64,000 bases of DNA from contig JAGTJL010000009.1 in NCBI GenBank assembly GCA_020746875.1, forward strand, positions 1,674,001 through 1,738,000, written 5' to 3'. Shown one piece after another: positions 12,622 through 23,393 of this stretch (position 1 is its first letter; each line of letters opens with the position of its first letter). Origin of the DNA: Rhexocercosporidium sp. MPI-PUGE-AT-0058 (lineage: Eukaryota; Ascomycota; Leotiomycetes; Helotiales). A model generated the notes under the pieces. It had not been told where the DNA came from, did not search any database, and saw only the letters and a program-made list of their open reading frames with translations. A program made the translations under genes and the position numbers.

Positions 12622-14944
12622 GTCTGGTGGTAGACTTAGAACTTTGCTGAATAGAAAAGGTCTTACTCATAATTCATAATTCTTTCTTACTCGTCTTAAT
12701 AATAAGACGCAAATGTGGTTGTGGAGGGGCATCCATATATATCATCGCCTCCTTTCAATTCTAACTCCCACAAAACAATATGAGAAGCCCTAGAATCCGG
12801 GCTTTTTACTAGCAATACCCCCAGCAGCTCTCACCATCCAGGGGGGTCTTAATTGTAGATGATTTAAGAGGTGGCGAGGCGAACTTGTGAACGAAGGGTC
12901 GGGGTTTGCGGCTGCCAAGGGTTGGGATGTTTGGATCTCAAATCAGCGTTCAAAGTTTGGCGTTTGGGTATATGCTTGAAAATCTGACTCGGTAGAGGTG
13001 ACAAGGTAGAGGGTTTCTGATTTTAAGTTTGTTCGCGGTGCACTCTTTTGATCGTGAGGCAACTAAAGGGCTTGCAAAATTCTTGATTGACAAAAAGCAC
13101 TAATAATCACGTTCACTTTCTTTGTCCTTCCATGTGCTCCTCGTCTTTTCTGGTTCACTACAGTGAATTAATGCGTTATCGCAAGAGCTTCATCCAGATG
13201 GTTTTTAGAGATAAGATATACTGTTAAAGGGAATGAGATGAACACTAATGATGGTGTTCATGGAAGAATACAGGGTTGCTTTGGACGAGCTTTCTCCCTT
13301 CGCTGATAGGATACTGGTCATCAGAATTGTCCACTATGATCTTGATTACTATAAAGAGTTTGTGAAATATATAGATATAAAGAAATATACATTAAATTAT
13401 TCAAAATTATCTAAATTACCAACTCCACTCTCCGGGTACTTTTAGTTGTTTCCTTGGTGGCAGCATGTGATGTCAGACTACCTAGGTGGGGAATCGAAAA
13501 GTGCTTTCTGGCTACAGCCAGCGACCAAAGAACCTTTTGGATTCTAGAAGTCTAGCCAAAATCTGCCTTCATATGTCACAGTTATCCCATATGCAGTTCT
13601 TTGCAGCTCACTCAGTTCGTTGAGATCACACATTATTTTAAACGTATCAAACCATCGACACATACTCACAGAAGTAGCAGACTAAGACCTCCTTGGAAAG
13701 GCACCACATCATTCATTCATTCGCATCTCTATCTGCCTGGCATATACTCAGAATCAGAGATATAACTAAAACGAACACAGATTTTCAATCTCGCTTCTAA
13801 AAGGGGCTGGGCTGTCAACGAAGCCTACGTAACGCAACTGTTCCCAACCAAGGTTATTAACCGAGCTCCCTTCGAAGCGAAAGCATGTGGACAATTTCAC
13901 GATCCAATGAAGGTACAATCAGCTCGAAACTGTAGGCACAGGTCTATCATGTATATTTACATTCTTCAGGGTCCTCAGCCAGCCCAAATCAGTGACCATG
14001 GTAGTGATTTGCTTGATGGAATAGCTAGCTGGTTGCCTTGTTTACACGTCGAAGCGAGAAAATCCCGGACAGCTTGAGTAATCCACCAGCACGCTACAAT
14101 TTCTCTTGAAATCAATTTGACTAATTCAGCAAGCTACCAAATAGCTTTATATTTGCGTCGTCGATTCTACTGGCTGGTGTCGAGGTTCTAAACCTCCTCC
14201 TTGTTTATATTCGGTCGAGTCACCTACTCCGTGGCGCGTCTTCGCCTCGTGCATCGCTGCCACTCCACACCCACGACTCACTGTCTTCTCTAGCCACCAA
14301 TACCTCACTCTCAGAGTCTTCAATCCACAGCGCAAGCGTGATACTCTGCTCTCATGTTGGACAGCCTTCTCGGTTTCACTCCTTCGCAACAAATTCTTGC
14401 CGGTTTGTATTGATCACTCACCTACCACAAGCAGTTCAGACTCCAATTCAATCGTTGCCGGCACATACATTCGCACGCAGCCTCAAGAACGTCTCAAATC
14501 CGATGCTCTGTTGCGCACTGATACCTCCTAGTAAGTCTCCCCAATTCACCCACGCAAGCAGAGTATTTCCATTTCGTCTCAGGTCCTGGCCTTCATCCTT
14601 CGTCTATCTCTCAATAACTATCTTTTCGCACTATGATTCGACACCGTCTTGTGTTTGGAGTAATTCCCTTCTGATACTTGATACGTCCTCGAACATCTCC
14701 CCACTCTTCCTTTGCACTCGGCTAGCAGCAATATCTCCCAATACCAGTCACACATAGCCCTTCCTCCTCCACCGTACCCTACTACTTTCAGTATCTTACT
14801 CAATACTTGAACTTCTTTCTAACAGTTAGTGAGTTACCAGTCACTCTTGTCCTTGACGTATGCTTTTGGCCTTACCCAACTTCACCAAGCCGTTGGAATT
14901 CACTTAAGCCCCTTCCAGCCTCCAACGAGCAGCCTTGACTCACG
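12622..14944. other. Intergenic region with an AT-rich patch
   Basis: This lies between the NAD kinase stop and the RING-like gene, both on plus. It should contain the kinase 3' UTR and the promoter and leader of the next gene. A strongly AT-rich stretch at about 13360-13425 stands out from its surroundings. Pyrimidine-rich sequence from about 14160 onward could be transcribed leader. The short open frames here show nothing recognisable. Confidence 0.45.
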
Positions 14945-16808
14945 ATGACTGACGACCTGGAGTCAACAGTCACAGCTGCTTGCCTAGAGCAGCTCAATAC
15001 TTTAGTGGTAGTCAAAACACCAGCCATCTTATATCAGCTCCCCAGAACCAACGAGTCCCGAGTCCACAAGTTCAGGAAGTCAGCCGCAGCAACGATGTCC
15101 CGTCTACTTTCTTATCGTCGCTCACCAAGATCTATCGCAGGTCTCTGCGGAAAGGAGTGCCTCAAGGGTCTCGACGAGACTCAGTCTGCCCTCGTGATCT
15201 CCCTCGCACACCTGAGTGGCTGGTCCGCCGAACGCATCTCCTCGACAATCGGAGCTAGATACTCGACAGAAGTCCTACCCGAAGAGATCTGGCGATACCT
15301 GTGGCGTTGGGTCTTTTCACTCGACAGAAGTGACCAGAACGAGCCTTCCGAAGAGGAGCACGAGCTTATGAAGGCTACTGTCATGGAATCCGGAATTGAG
15401 CTCGAGGTCGGAGAAGAGGCATCAAAACCGTTACACTTGACCAGTGAGCCGGTAAGTTCCCCATACTACGAATCTTCTCACCTGGACAACTCTAATGAAT
15501 ACGATATAGGTAACAGTCAAGTTTGTGAAGCAATGGTCTCCCAAGGTAGGGCCCCCAACTCGTCACAGCTTATTTCTAAGTGAAATGTACTAACATCGGT
15601 CTTAGTCCTACCCACAGGTCGCCCTATGTAAAGGCTATACGCCCAATGCTCGTGAATCTAGCAAGCAATATCTCATGGCAAAGCCCTCAGAAGTCTACGG
15701 GGAGCTTACTCCCATGGAAGTGCCTATCATATCCAAGTTTGGCAGTACTGCCAAAGACATCATCGAGAGAACGTTGAGACTTTGGTCGCACGCGTTGAAG
15801 GATCTTCTCGACAAAGGCCATCCTTCACGTGCCATCGTTGAGCATGAGCATGTAGCGTTGATCATGAAGTACCTCGCTGTTTACCATCAGAAATGGGAGA
15901 AGAAGTTTGGCATGATGGAGATTCCGGAACAACACCGTAAGGAATCCGGAGCTGTCAAGAGCTCGGAGATATACATCAACAGTACTGGTTATGGATGTAA
16001 GGTCCTACTGGGCCTAATGATGGCTGACCGAATCCATGTCGTCGAACGTCTTAGACGAATGGAGCGTGAGCGCATCTGCCTTGAGGTCGTGCCGCTCGAT
16101 GCATTGGATGAGGGTTGCGAATTCTGCTACATTTGCACAGAACGGATGGGCGTCGAGACCCCAGAAGGAACATGCGAACAGGCCATTCGTTTGACCATCT
16201 GCTGCGGCAACATCATGGGCGAGGAATGCCTTAAGATCTGGCTGAGCGATGCTTGTGTCTTGGGAAGGAAGCAGAACGACAGTTGCCCAATGTGCCGTAA
16301 GAAGTTCCCGGCCGTCTTCTTGGAGAAGCTGTTCATGGGCACAGTGCCAGCGCTTCAAGTATTTGCTGATGATACAGACAATGAAGGGGAAGACATTATG
16401 CACAGTCTTGAGGATGAGCTTGATGCAGAGTATCCTCGAGAGGAGCATGACGAGACCAGCTACCGGCTTACACAAGTCGGCGCCAGCACTGTCCTCCGCA
16501 GCTCCTCGTCATCCCCTCAATCGAACAGAGTCTCATTAACCACAGAAGAGGGAGAGTTCATGCTGAGTCAAGGCCAAAATGCTCAAAATGCTCGGCCACC
16601 CCCCGAGTCCAACAACTCCTCTCACTTCGGCCACCGTGCACGAACTCCACTCAGCAGATCCTCCCCTGAGATCATGTTCTCTCCTGACGTTCACACCAAC
16701 CATCTCAATCCAGGAAACGACCTCTTTCATACGATCCTATGGGGTGAGGATGCGAGAGCCCGCCGTCTGGACCGCAATCGCTCACCTCGGGATGCACGCA
16801 GATATTAG
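14945..16808 (+). CDS. RING-finger-like protein, three exons
   Basis: Exons are 14945..15451, 15510..15545 and 15606..16808, giving 581 residues. The middle exon is 36 nt and encodes VTVKFVKQWSPK; both junctions are phase 0 with standard donors and acceptors. A RING-like domain spans about residues 355-411: Cys355-x2-Cys358 (CYIC), Cys381-Gly-Asn383, Cys389 in GEECLKIWL, then Cys408-x2-Cys411 (CPMC). The position that normally carries the zinc-binding His holds Asn383. The N-terminal half has a helical region (residues about 60-130) that I cannot assign. The C-terminal 170 residues are Ser/Pro rich with an acidic patch and look disordered. An E3 ubiquitin ligase role is suggested by the RING, but the altered ligand leaves activity open. 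Confidence 0.85.
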
Positions 16809-17221
16809 AACCATGTCGGGATGGTTTCAGATGGTACTGAGACTCTTTGCGAGACTGCGGCAGGGTCTTTAGGTGGAAAAGATAACTTTGATCGCGAGGG
16901 TTAGGTACAAAGAAAAAGTCTTTTCCACTGTACATTTACATATGTTGACGAATTGGTGAGTCGGCGAAATCGATAGTGTGAATAATGCACATGGCTTGTA
17001 CGAGAGGGTGGAGGTGCGTTGTTCAGAATGCCGTTCGTTTGCGGCGATTTTATCTTGCGTGTTTTTGGCGCAATTGTATAGTACTCCGCGATGAAGCTTC
17101 ATGCGATGTGTAAAAGAATAATGAACGACTCTATGATAGAGTTTAGAGCAATGCAAATCAATGATTATCGACTAGAATTCCCGAAGTTTGTAAATTTGAA
17201 ATTAATGGACATGCTTGGAAA
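16809..17221. other. 3' flank of the RING-like gene
   Basis: No gene supported. The sequence probably holds the 3' UTR and terminator of the RING-like gene, facing a possible minus-strand small gene. Confidence 0.4.
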
Positions 17222-17566
17222 CTAGTAGTTGCAGAAGCGCATTGCAGATTGCGAAGAAATGAAGAGGTAAACGAGAAGGAGCCAACGATGTGGAATGGTA
17301 AGTAGTGACGGAGGCAATAGTGCGTGTGTGAGTAGTTGTAGATACAAATTTTGCCGCATTCTCAAGTGTAATTCATGTTCAGAGGGCTTCAAGGCCTTGA
17401 GGGGATCAAGAGTCTGCTCATCTAGAAGTCGTGTTGCTGCTAAACCCCACTCGAACAAGATGAAATAGCGAACGAGCGCTTGCTGATCGCGACCTCTCAG
17501 ACGACTTGAAATCGTGAATGTAGGCCTATGCTTCTTCAAATACCGTATAGCAGAAGAAAGGGACAT
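17222..17566 (-). CDS. Possible small hypothetical protein (114 aa)
   Basis: An ATG-initiated frame on minus encodes 114 residues with helix-like composition, for example RGRDQQALVRYFILFEWG and PSEHELHLRMRQNLYLQLL. It ends in a hydrophobic Leu-rich stretch. I recognise no family and see no introns, and codon content is only moderately protein-like. It lies downstream of RPS29 on the same strand. It could be a real small gene, a 3' exon of something larger, or chance. Confidence 0.3.
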   Translation of the reverse strand: MSLSSAIRYLKKHRPTFTISSRLRGRDQQALVRYFILFEWGLAATRLLDEQTLDPLKALKPSEHELHLRMRQNLYLQLLTHALLPPSLLTIPHRWLLLVYLFISSQSAMRFCNY

Positions 17567-18100
17567 CGATATTGCTTGCTGATTCGAACTGCCTTGCAGC
17601 TTAGAAGCAGGATTTTATCAAGCAGAGCGAAAAGCCACATATTCTACGCAGAGTAGAGGGTCTAAACAATCCAGACCTGTGTATGACCATGCCTCAAATG
17701 AATCGATCTGCCGTCCAAAGACTTCTCCGGCGTCGGTACCTAAACTTCGTCTCCTGCCATGCCATATACACCCCTCCCATGTCACCTGTGGTTGTCATTC
17801 CGTTCCGCTGGACATTGGACAAAGCTGTATTGAGGCAATGCTGAGCGGTCCGGGAATCATCCCCAGAGAATTAGCAAGGTAAACCCAGATCAATTCTAGA
17901 AAGTGATTTTTGCGTCGAAGAACAATCCATCGTCCGGCAATCCATCGAATAATTGTTCGAGTCTTTCCATCCTTCCGAAATGCCCTCCAAGCTCAAATCT
18001 GTTTGACCATCCCAAACTCCATGCCATGAGTAAAGCCCCAATCCAGTTCCACTGCCCTCACGCACAAATCGATCGCAGGGTTCCTTGCCATTGTGGTACT
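17567..18100. other. RPS29 3' flank
   Basis: No gene supported. It should contain the RPS29 3' UTR and terminator (the gene is on minus). Open frames over this stretch come from reading through the RPS29 introns or are antisense. Confidence 0.45.
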
Positions 18101-18454
18101 TTAACGGTGCTGCCGATATTGTTAGAATGGTGCTCTCGTATGTCCCTTCGTCAAGGCTAGGTTCCATGTCGCATACCTTGACAAATCCAATATCAGCCGC
18201 CTTCTCACGGAAGCATTGACGGCAAATGTTGAGGCCATATTTTCTGATGAGACCGGCCTTGTGTGTGCAGACACGGCTGTGGCCACGTTAGCTGTCAAAG
18301 TCCTCCAAAGTTATGCCCCCGCCCCAATTCCTCCCATTTTCATAACCACTCTCCCTCACTCAAACTTCATAACCCAAGGAAGGTGGACATACCAGGCGCG
18401 GGCACCCTTGCCGTAGGTACGGGGACGAGAGTTCCAGACGGATTCGTGGGACAT
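18101..18454 (-). CDS. RPS29: 40S ribosomal protein S29 (uS14), three coding exons
   Basis: This small zinc-binding protein of the 40S head is easily missed because its exons are tiny. Coding exons are 18454..18393 (62 nt), 18276..18177 (100 nt) and 18109..18101 (9 nt: His, Arg, stop), giving 56 residues, the usual S29 length. The product starts [20 protein letters not shown], then gives the CRVC and CRQC zinc knuckle pairs with [13 protein letters not shown] between them, and ends [14 protein letters not shown]. Both introns have branch-like TCTAAC or GCTAAC sequences and CAG acceptors. A further 5' UTR intron is likely at about 18477-18560 (GTATGT donor, GCTAAC, CACAG acceptor just before the ATG), a common arrangement in fungal ribosomal protein genes. 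Identification is essentially certain. Confidence 0.95.
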
Positions 18455-18476
18455 GTTGGCGACTTTTTTCGAAGAT

Positions 18477-18560
18477 CTGTGATAAATAATTGGTTAGCGC
18501 ATACTTCGAAATACCTGCGCGCCCATAGAGGGCTCGCAAAACATAAACGGGAATACATAC
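18477..18560 (-). other. Probable 5' UTR intron of RPS29
   Basis: On minus, GTATGT starts at 18560 and CACAG ends at 18477, with a GCTAAC branch-like site about 20 nt before the acceptor. The acceptor lies 23 nt upstream of the RPS29 ATG. The donor choice is inferred; another GT nearby is possible. Confidence 0.5.
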
Positions 18561-20324
18561 TACGCGGAATGCGATATGTCTTGACTCGGGGCGTTTGAAG
18601 TTGTTGATGACCGTCGATGGGGAAATTTCGAGGATGTCGGAGTGTGCGGCGATCAAGTGGATGGCAGGCCGAGAGTCTGATCTAATTGGTTGTGTAAGCG
18701 ATGGAGCTAAATATCGTAAAAATGTTATTCCGAGCCTCTCTAATGTGAACCTCTGCTTGAGCACCTGCAACTTTGGATGACCAAAACACGGAGAAATTCT
18801 TCCGAATATTTTTCATTTTATAACGATAAATAATTTCGTCTACCTGGCTATACTTAAAGAATTTTGGTGCATTTGCAATGAGAATGCTAGCACTGTCACT
18901 AAAGGACTTAAGCCGGAGTCTGCAGACCTTTGTTTTTTGTGCACTTCAAGGAGCATCAAAAGCTTCACTTTCATTCTGACGTCTGGGATAGAGCTAAAGA
19001 TGCATTCACATAACACTCTGAGACTCTGAGTATATTTCATTCTTCTCCAGACGAAGCTTTGTGACGTGTCGACCTCATAGTCGGTCCCCAGGTAGTCAAG
19101 TCTGTTTCTACCGACCATTAGAAGCTACCATATTGGTTACACACTCCACTATTTTCCGCAAACTGTCTCTGTACTTGGGCATAGTTCTGGGTTATTGAGT
19201 TCGTAAACTGTGTCCTGAAAAATCTGCTACTTGCACTCGTGTCAGACTACCGATGGTGGATTGACAGTCTAGTCCGACTTAGCCCAACACCCCTCCTTCG
19301 TTGGATTGGGTTGGCGATGATTCAAGGATCTGAAAAGCAATCAAGTGAATTTCATGTTGGCAAAGCACAGTGTAGACTGTGTAATTTCATTGATCCGGGC
19401 TCAATGTTTGTGCATAATCTCATTATGGATGGGATGGGATGGGATGACACTCGAGCTTGATATGTTGCCTGCTCTATTAGTATTTCTTCCACACTTCCAA
19501 TAAAAATGAGGAAGTCCTGGCCAGAGATTGTTTTCTTCTGGATTTGAAGTTCTTGACTTACATCAATTTGATATTTGACAAGTTGTTCATACTGGTACTG
19601 GGTATACGTGCCAGCTTAATGAATAGGTATAGAATACTCACACCTGGAAACAGAAAATACGAAGCTAAAGTAGTGCTCATGATGATAGATGCTATTTCGC
19701 TACGGGATCTTATATTTTGATTGAGGGATGTGAAAACGCAATCAGTAGAATCAGGTTCAAATCTAAAGTTCAGGATTGGTCATCTCAACGATCTAGCATC
19801 TAAAATGTCTCCTAGGTGCTATACATGAGTTATAGGAAATCCATGAAGTACAGTCTTCCCACCTGTAATGTTGTGGAACATATAATGAAGTCCCTGCTCG
19901 AATAAGATGTCATTCATTTGGCTATTTCACTATTCAAAATATGGGATGTTTGTGGTGTTGCCGAGGAGGAAGCAATGATTATGAGACCTTAAAAGTATGC
20001 TGCTGTAAAAATCTGGAGAACAGGGACCCGTAGAAGTATCGAAATCCACTGTAATTCATGTATTCCGGGCAATTGTCGTGAGGTTCGTAATACTGCTGAT
20101 TGGCTCATTCGGGATAGAGAGTTTCAGCCTCGAGAAGCTTGGGCTGGGGCAAACATCAACATGCAGGGGTCTGCTGCGCTAGTGGAGCTTCCGAGGCGCA
20201 AGCTACCATCCACCTCGACCACTGTTGGGGATCCTGATAAGTAACATCTTTGCGACTGTCGCATTACCTGTATTTTATCTTCAATACACAGGCAGCTAGC
20301 TGTCAGGTCTGCGACCACAGCACA
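18561..20324. other. Intergenic region between divergent RPS29 and MVP1
   Basis: This 1.8-kb stretch should hold both promoters. Open frames are short and unconvincing. A GGGAT pentamer repeat near 19427-19446 is the only clear internal repeat. Confidence 0.45.
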
Positions 20325-22830
20325 ATGTCACTATTCGGATCCTCGCCTGACCAACCTAGCCCAGCGCAAGCTTCCAAGTCCCGAAACTCTCTCTTCGATG
20401 ACGAGCCCAGTCCAGCTCCCGGATCCAAATCCTCCCTGTTCGCAGACGATGACAATGCTCCAAACTCATCACCATGGGGCATGCCGACTCCAAAAAAGGC
20501 AGGGCGCGGAGAGGTAGTCAAGAATTTACTTCCAGCCGGAGCGGTCCCCGATAGTTATATCGATACATTCGACAACCTCATCAATGGCGGAGAAGGCAAT
20601 GGAGGCAAGCTGACTACATCCGGAATAACAAAAGTCCTGAGTGCTAGCAAGATTGGTGCTGATGAGCAAAGCCGTATCGTGAGCATTATCACGTCTGGAG
20701 GGCAGCTTTCCGATATCTCTAGGAACGAGTTCAATGTATTACTTGCGTTGATTGGTTTGGCACAAGAGCGTGAGGACATTACGCTAGACAGTGTTGATGA
20801 AAGACGAAGGAGTTAGTTTTCATTGATCCGGACATGTTAATATGTACTTATTCTCCTACAGATTTACCAGAACCCAATCTACCTAACTTCACCACCCTAG
20901 TCCCTGGAGTGGAAGACCTTGCCGCAAAACCTCCGCAACGACCTGCAACACCTCCCCCAGCTCCAGTGTCTGTTTCGCCCCAGAAGCCGCGCACAATGCG
21001 GAAAGACTCAATTGACTTCCCAGAGGCGGATCCGTGGGGCAGTCCAGCTATGCACAGAGGTCATAATCATGACGAACCACCACGACCAAACGGAGGATTG
21101 AGGGCAGGAAGCAATGGTACTCACGCACCAGTCAGGACTACAAGCAACTTCACAACCACATCAGCGGCTGGGACCAATGGAACCTCAAATCAGCCCGCGG
21201 AAGACCCGTCTTCAGCCCCGGTAACTGGCATTTGGGGCTCATATGATGGCAATTCGAGCGAATCTTATCGTGTATCGAACGACACAACAATTGGTGGTGG
21301 CGGATTCGAGCCTCCTGGGGGCGGACGCGGCCTTCCTAGCCCAATTGCTCCCATTCGATCATTTGGTGGCGGGCGAGCATCAGGTGGAGGCGTTGAAGAG
21401 AATGTGATTATCACACTATTACCTGAGAAGGAAGGAATGTTCATGTTTCAACATCACAACTACCAGGTTACAAGTGCTCGTCGGGGCAGCCAAGTTGTTA
21501 GGCGGTACAGTGACTTCGTCTGGCTCTTGGATTGTCTGCAAAAACGATTTCCTTTCCGGCAATTGCCCTTGCTTCCTCCGAAGAGAGTTGGAGGTACGTG
21601 AACAGGAATTTTCTTCCCAGCACTACGATACTATGGACCCAGAGGTAGCAAATAACCACCCTAGCGATATGGGTAAACTAAGAAAGATGTTACGACTAAT
21701 CTCTAATTTCAGCATGAAATTCTAGCACATGGCGGGAATCAACAAGAAATATTGAATGTTTCGCTAATATTTCATAGTAAACGGAAATCATTTGGCTGCC
21801 GATAACACTTTTATTGAGAAAAGACGAAGGGGATTGGTTCGCTTTACGAATGCTCTTGTTAGACATCCTGTGTTGTCCCAAGAGCAATTAGTTATCATGT
21901 TCTTGACAGTCCCGACTGTAAGCCCCCAACCTCCGAGTCAGATGCTCTCTAGCTAAGTTCAAGCTAATTAGCACCAGGAGCTTGCCGTGTGGCGTAAGCA
22001 GGCTACTATATCGGTTCAGGAAGAGTTTACTGGCAGACCACTCCCCCCAGGATTGGAAGACTCTTTACCACCAACATTGAACGAACTATTCGATCGGACC
22101 AGAACTGGTGTACGCCGATCAACAGAGGTTTACATTAATTTGTGCAACCTTCTGGATCGACTCTCAAAGCGTAATGAGGGGCTAGCTGCTGACCAATTGA
22201 GAATATCTCTTTCTTTGCAGTCATTAATCGACTCATCTGCAGACACCTATGCAACAGACACTAATGATGTTCCACTCCTAAATGAGGGTCTCAATGCCAC
22301 TGCGAAGCATCTTTCGAACAGCCAGACGCTCTTGGAGGACGAGGCTAGAGCTTGGGATCAAGGTGTGCTGGAGGACTTGAAGAGACAGCGTGATGCTTTG
22401 GTCAGCATGAGAGATATGTTCGATCGCCGTGATCGATACGACAAAGACAACATTCCGTATCTCGAACGCCGAATCCAGAACAACGAAACCAAGCTTGTTA
22501 CCATTCGGCAAAAGCCAGACGGCTTGGTGAAGCCGGGGGAGATAGAGAAGGTCACTGAGGCCATCATCAGGGTAAGTCTACTGGTGCCTATCTGGACCAC
22601 TTTTGCTAACCATTAATTAGGACAAGGAGTCCATCGTAGCTCAGCATGCTCGAGGGGTGTTTATTAAGGAATGCATTCGAGATGAGCTGATCTTTTTCCA
22701 GCAGTCACAATATCATGTCAGCCGTTGGAATCAGGACTGGGCTCAAGAGCGTGTAAAGTACTCTGAGATGCAAGCTGATAACTGGAAGCAACTCCACGAG
22801 GAATTGGAGAGCATGCCGTTAGGCGACTAG
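20325..22830 (+). CDS. MVP1: Sorting nexin Mvp1 (PX-BAR protein), five exons
   Basis: Mvp1 is a phosphoinositide-binding sorting nexin acting in endosomal protein sorting and recycling. Exons are 20325..20811, 20862..21593, 21778..21917, 21978..22571 and 22621..22830, giving 720 residues. The N-terminal ~150 residues include a helical EH-like segment (SYIDTFDNLINGG...). Residues about 160-340 are Pro/Gly/Asn rich and disordered. The PX domain starts near residue 342 (ENVIITLLPEKEG) with RRYSDFVWL, LLPPKR and RRRGLVRFTNALVRHP, which carry the lipid-binding basic residues. The C-terminal third is the helical BAR-like region ending ELESMPLGD. The first intron uses a less common GTTAGT donor, and the second is 184 nt with a GCTAAT branch-like site. 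Frame continuity across all junctions matches the family. Confidence 0.93.
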
Positions 22831-23393
22831 GTGTTACTTGATTGTATTTTCTTTTGCTGGGAGGGTTGTTGTATGTAGTTCTTGCTGCCCGTGCATGATG
22901 AATAGCGGCATTGAGTTTGGACTTTGGACTTGAGTGGTTTGTTCAGTGCTTGTATAGGTTGTTAAGGTTCGTAGTAGCAATGGGTGAATTAATACTTCCA
23001 TAATGCTTCCTCTACGATTGTGTCAAATTGGTCCCATAACATATTATGCAAACCAACAATACTGTTGATTTACAGTCTAGATATCGCAGTCAACCTTCTT
23101 ACCTCGTTCGTTCTCCCAGAAAGGGACTTAAGCACTTCATCGAGCAAAGTAAATAGTAGAATGCTGAACTCGGTTCGGCAGAACTACCCCGCCCCCTATT
23201 CGACTTTGACCGTCACCCGGCGCAGGCAGCCGCAGCCGCTGGCTAATCATCGGCCATTTGATAAGAAGGCTATCAGCACCGACAAGACCATCTCGAAGTT
23301 GAACAATCTCAAACGCGTTCTTCATTCTTGCTCATTTCACCTCCTCCTTCACAACTTCGACCTTCACGCCTGTGCGACAGCGGGATCTTTAAT
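22831..23393. other. MVP1 3' flank and DCN1 promoter
   Basis: No gene supported. The two flanking genes are in tandem on plus, so this stretch holds the end of one and the promoter and leader of the next. Confidence 0.45.

Noticed and set aside
17575..17600. Possible reversed tRNA B-box (GATTCGAAC-like) near 17581
   Set aside because: The flanking bases cannot form a T stem and no A-box or acceptor stem is present. No tRNA is supported anywhere in the window.
17871..18167. Minus-strand 98-residue frame
   Set aside because: It is read-through of the second RPS29 intron and the 3' flank; the family sequence requires splicing to the 9-nt exon.
18360..18770. Minus-strand 136-residue frame
   Set aside because: It reads out of frame across the first RPS29 exon and its upstream intron; RPS29 explains the sequence fully.
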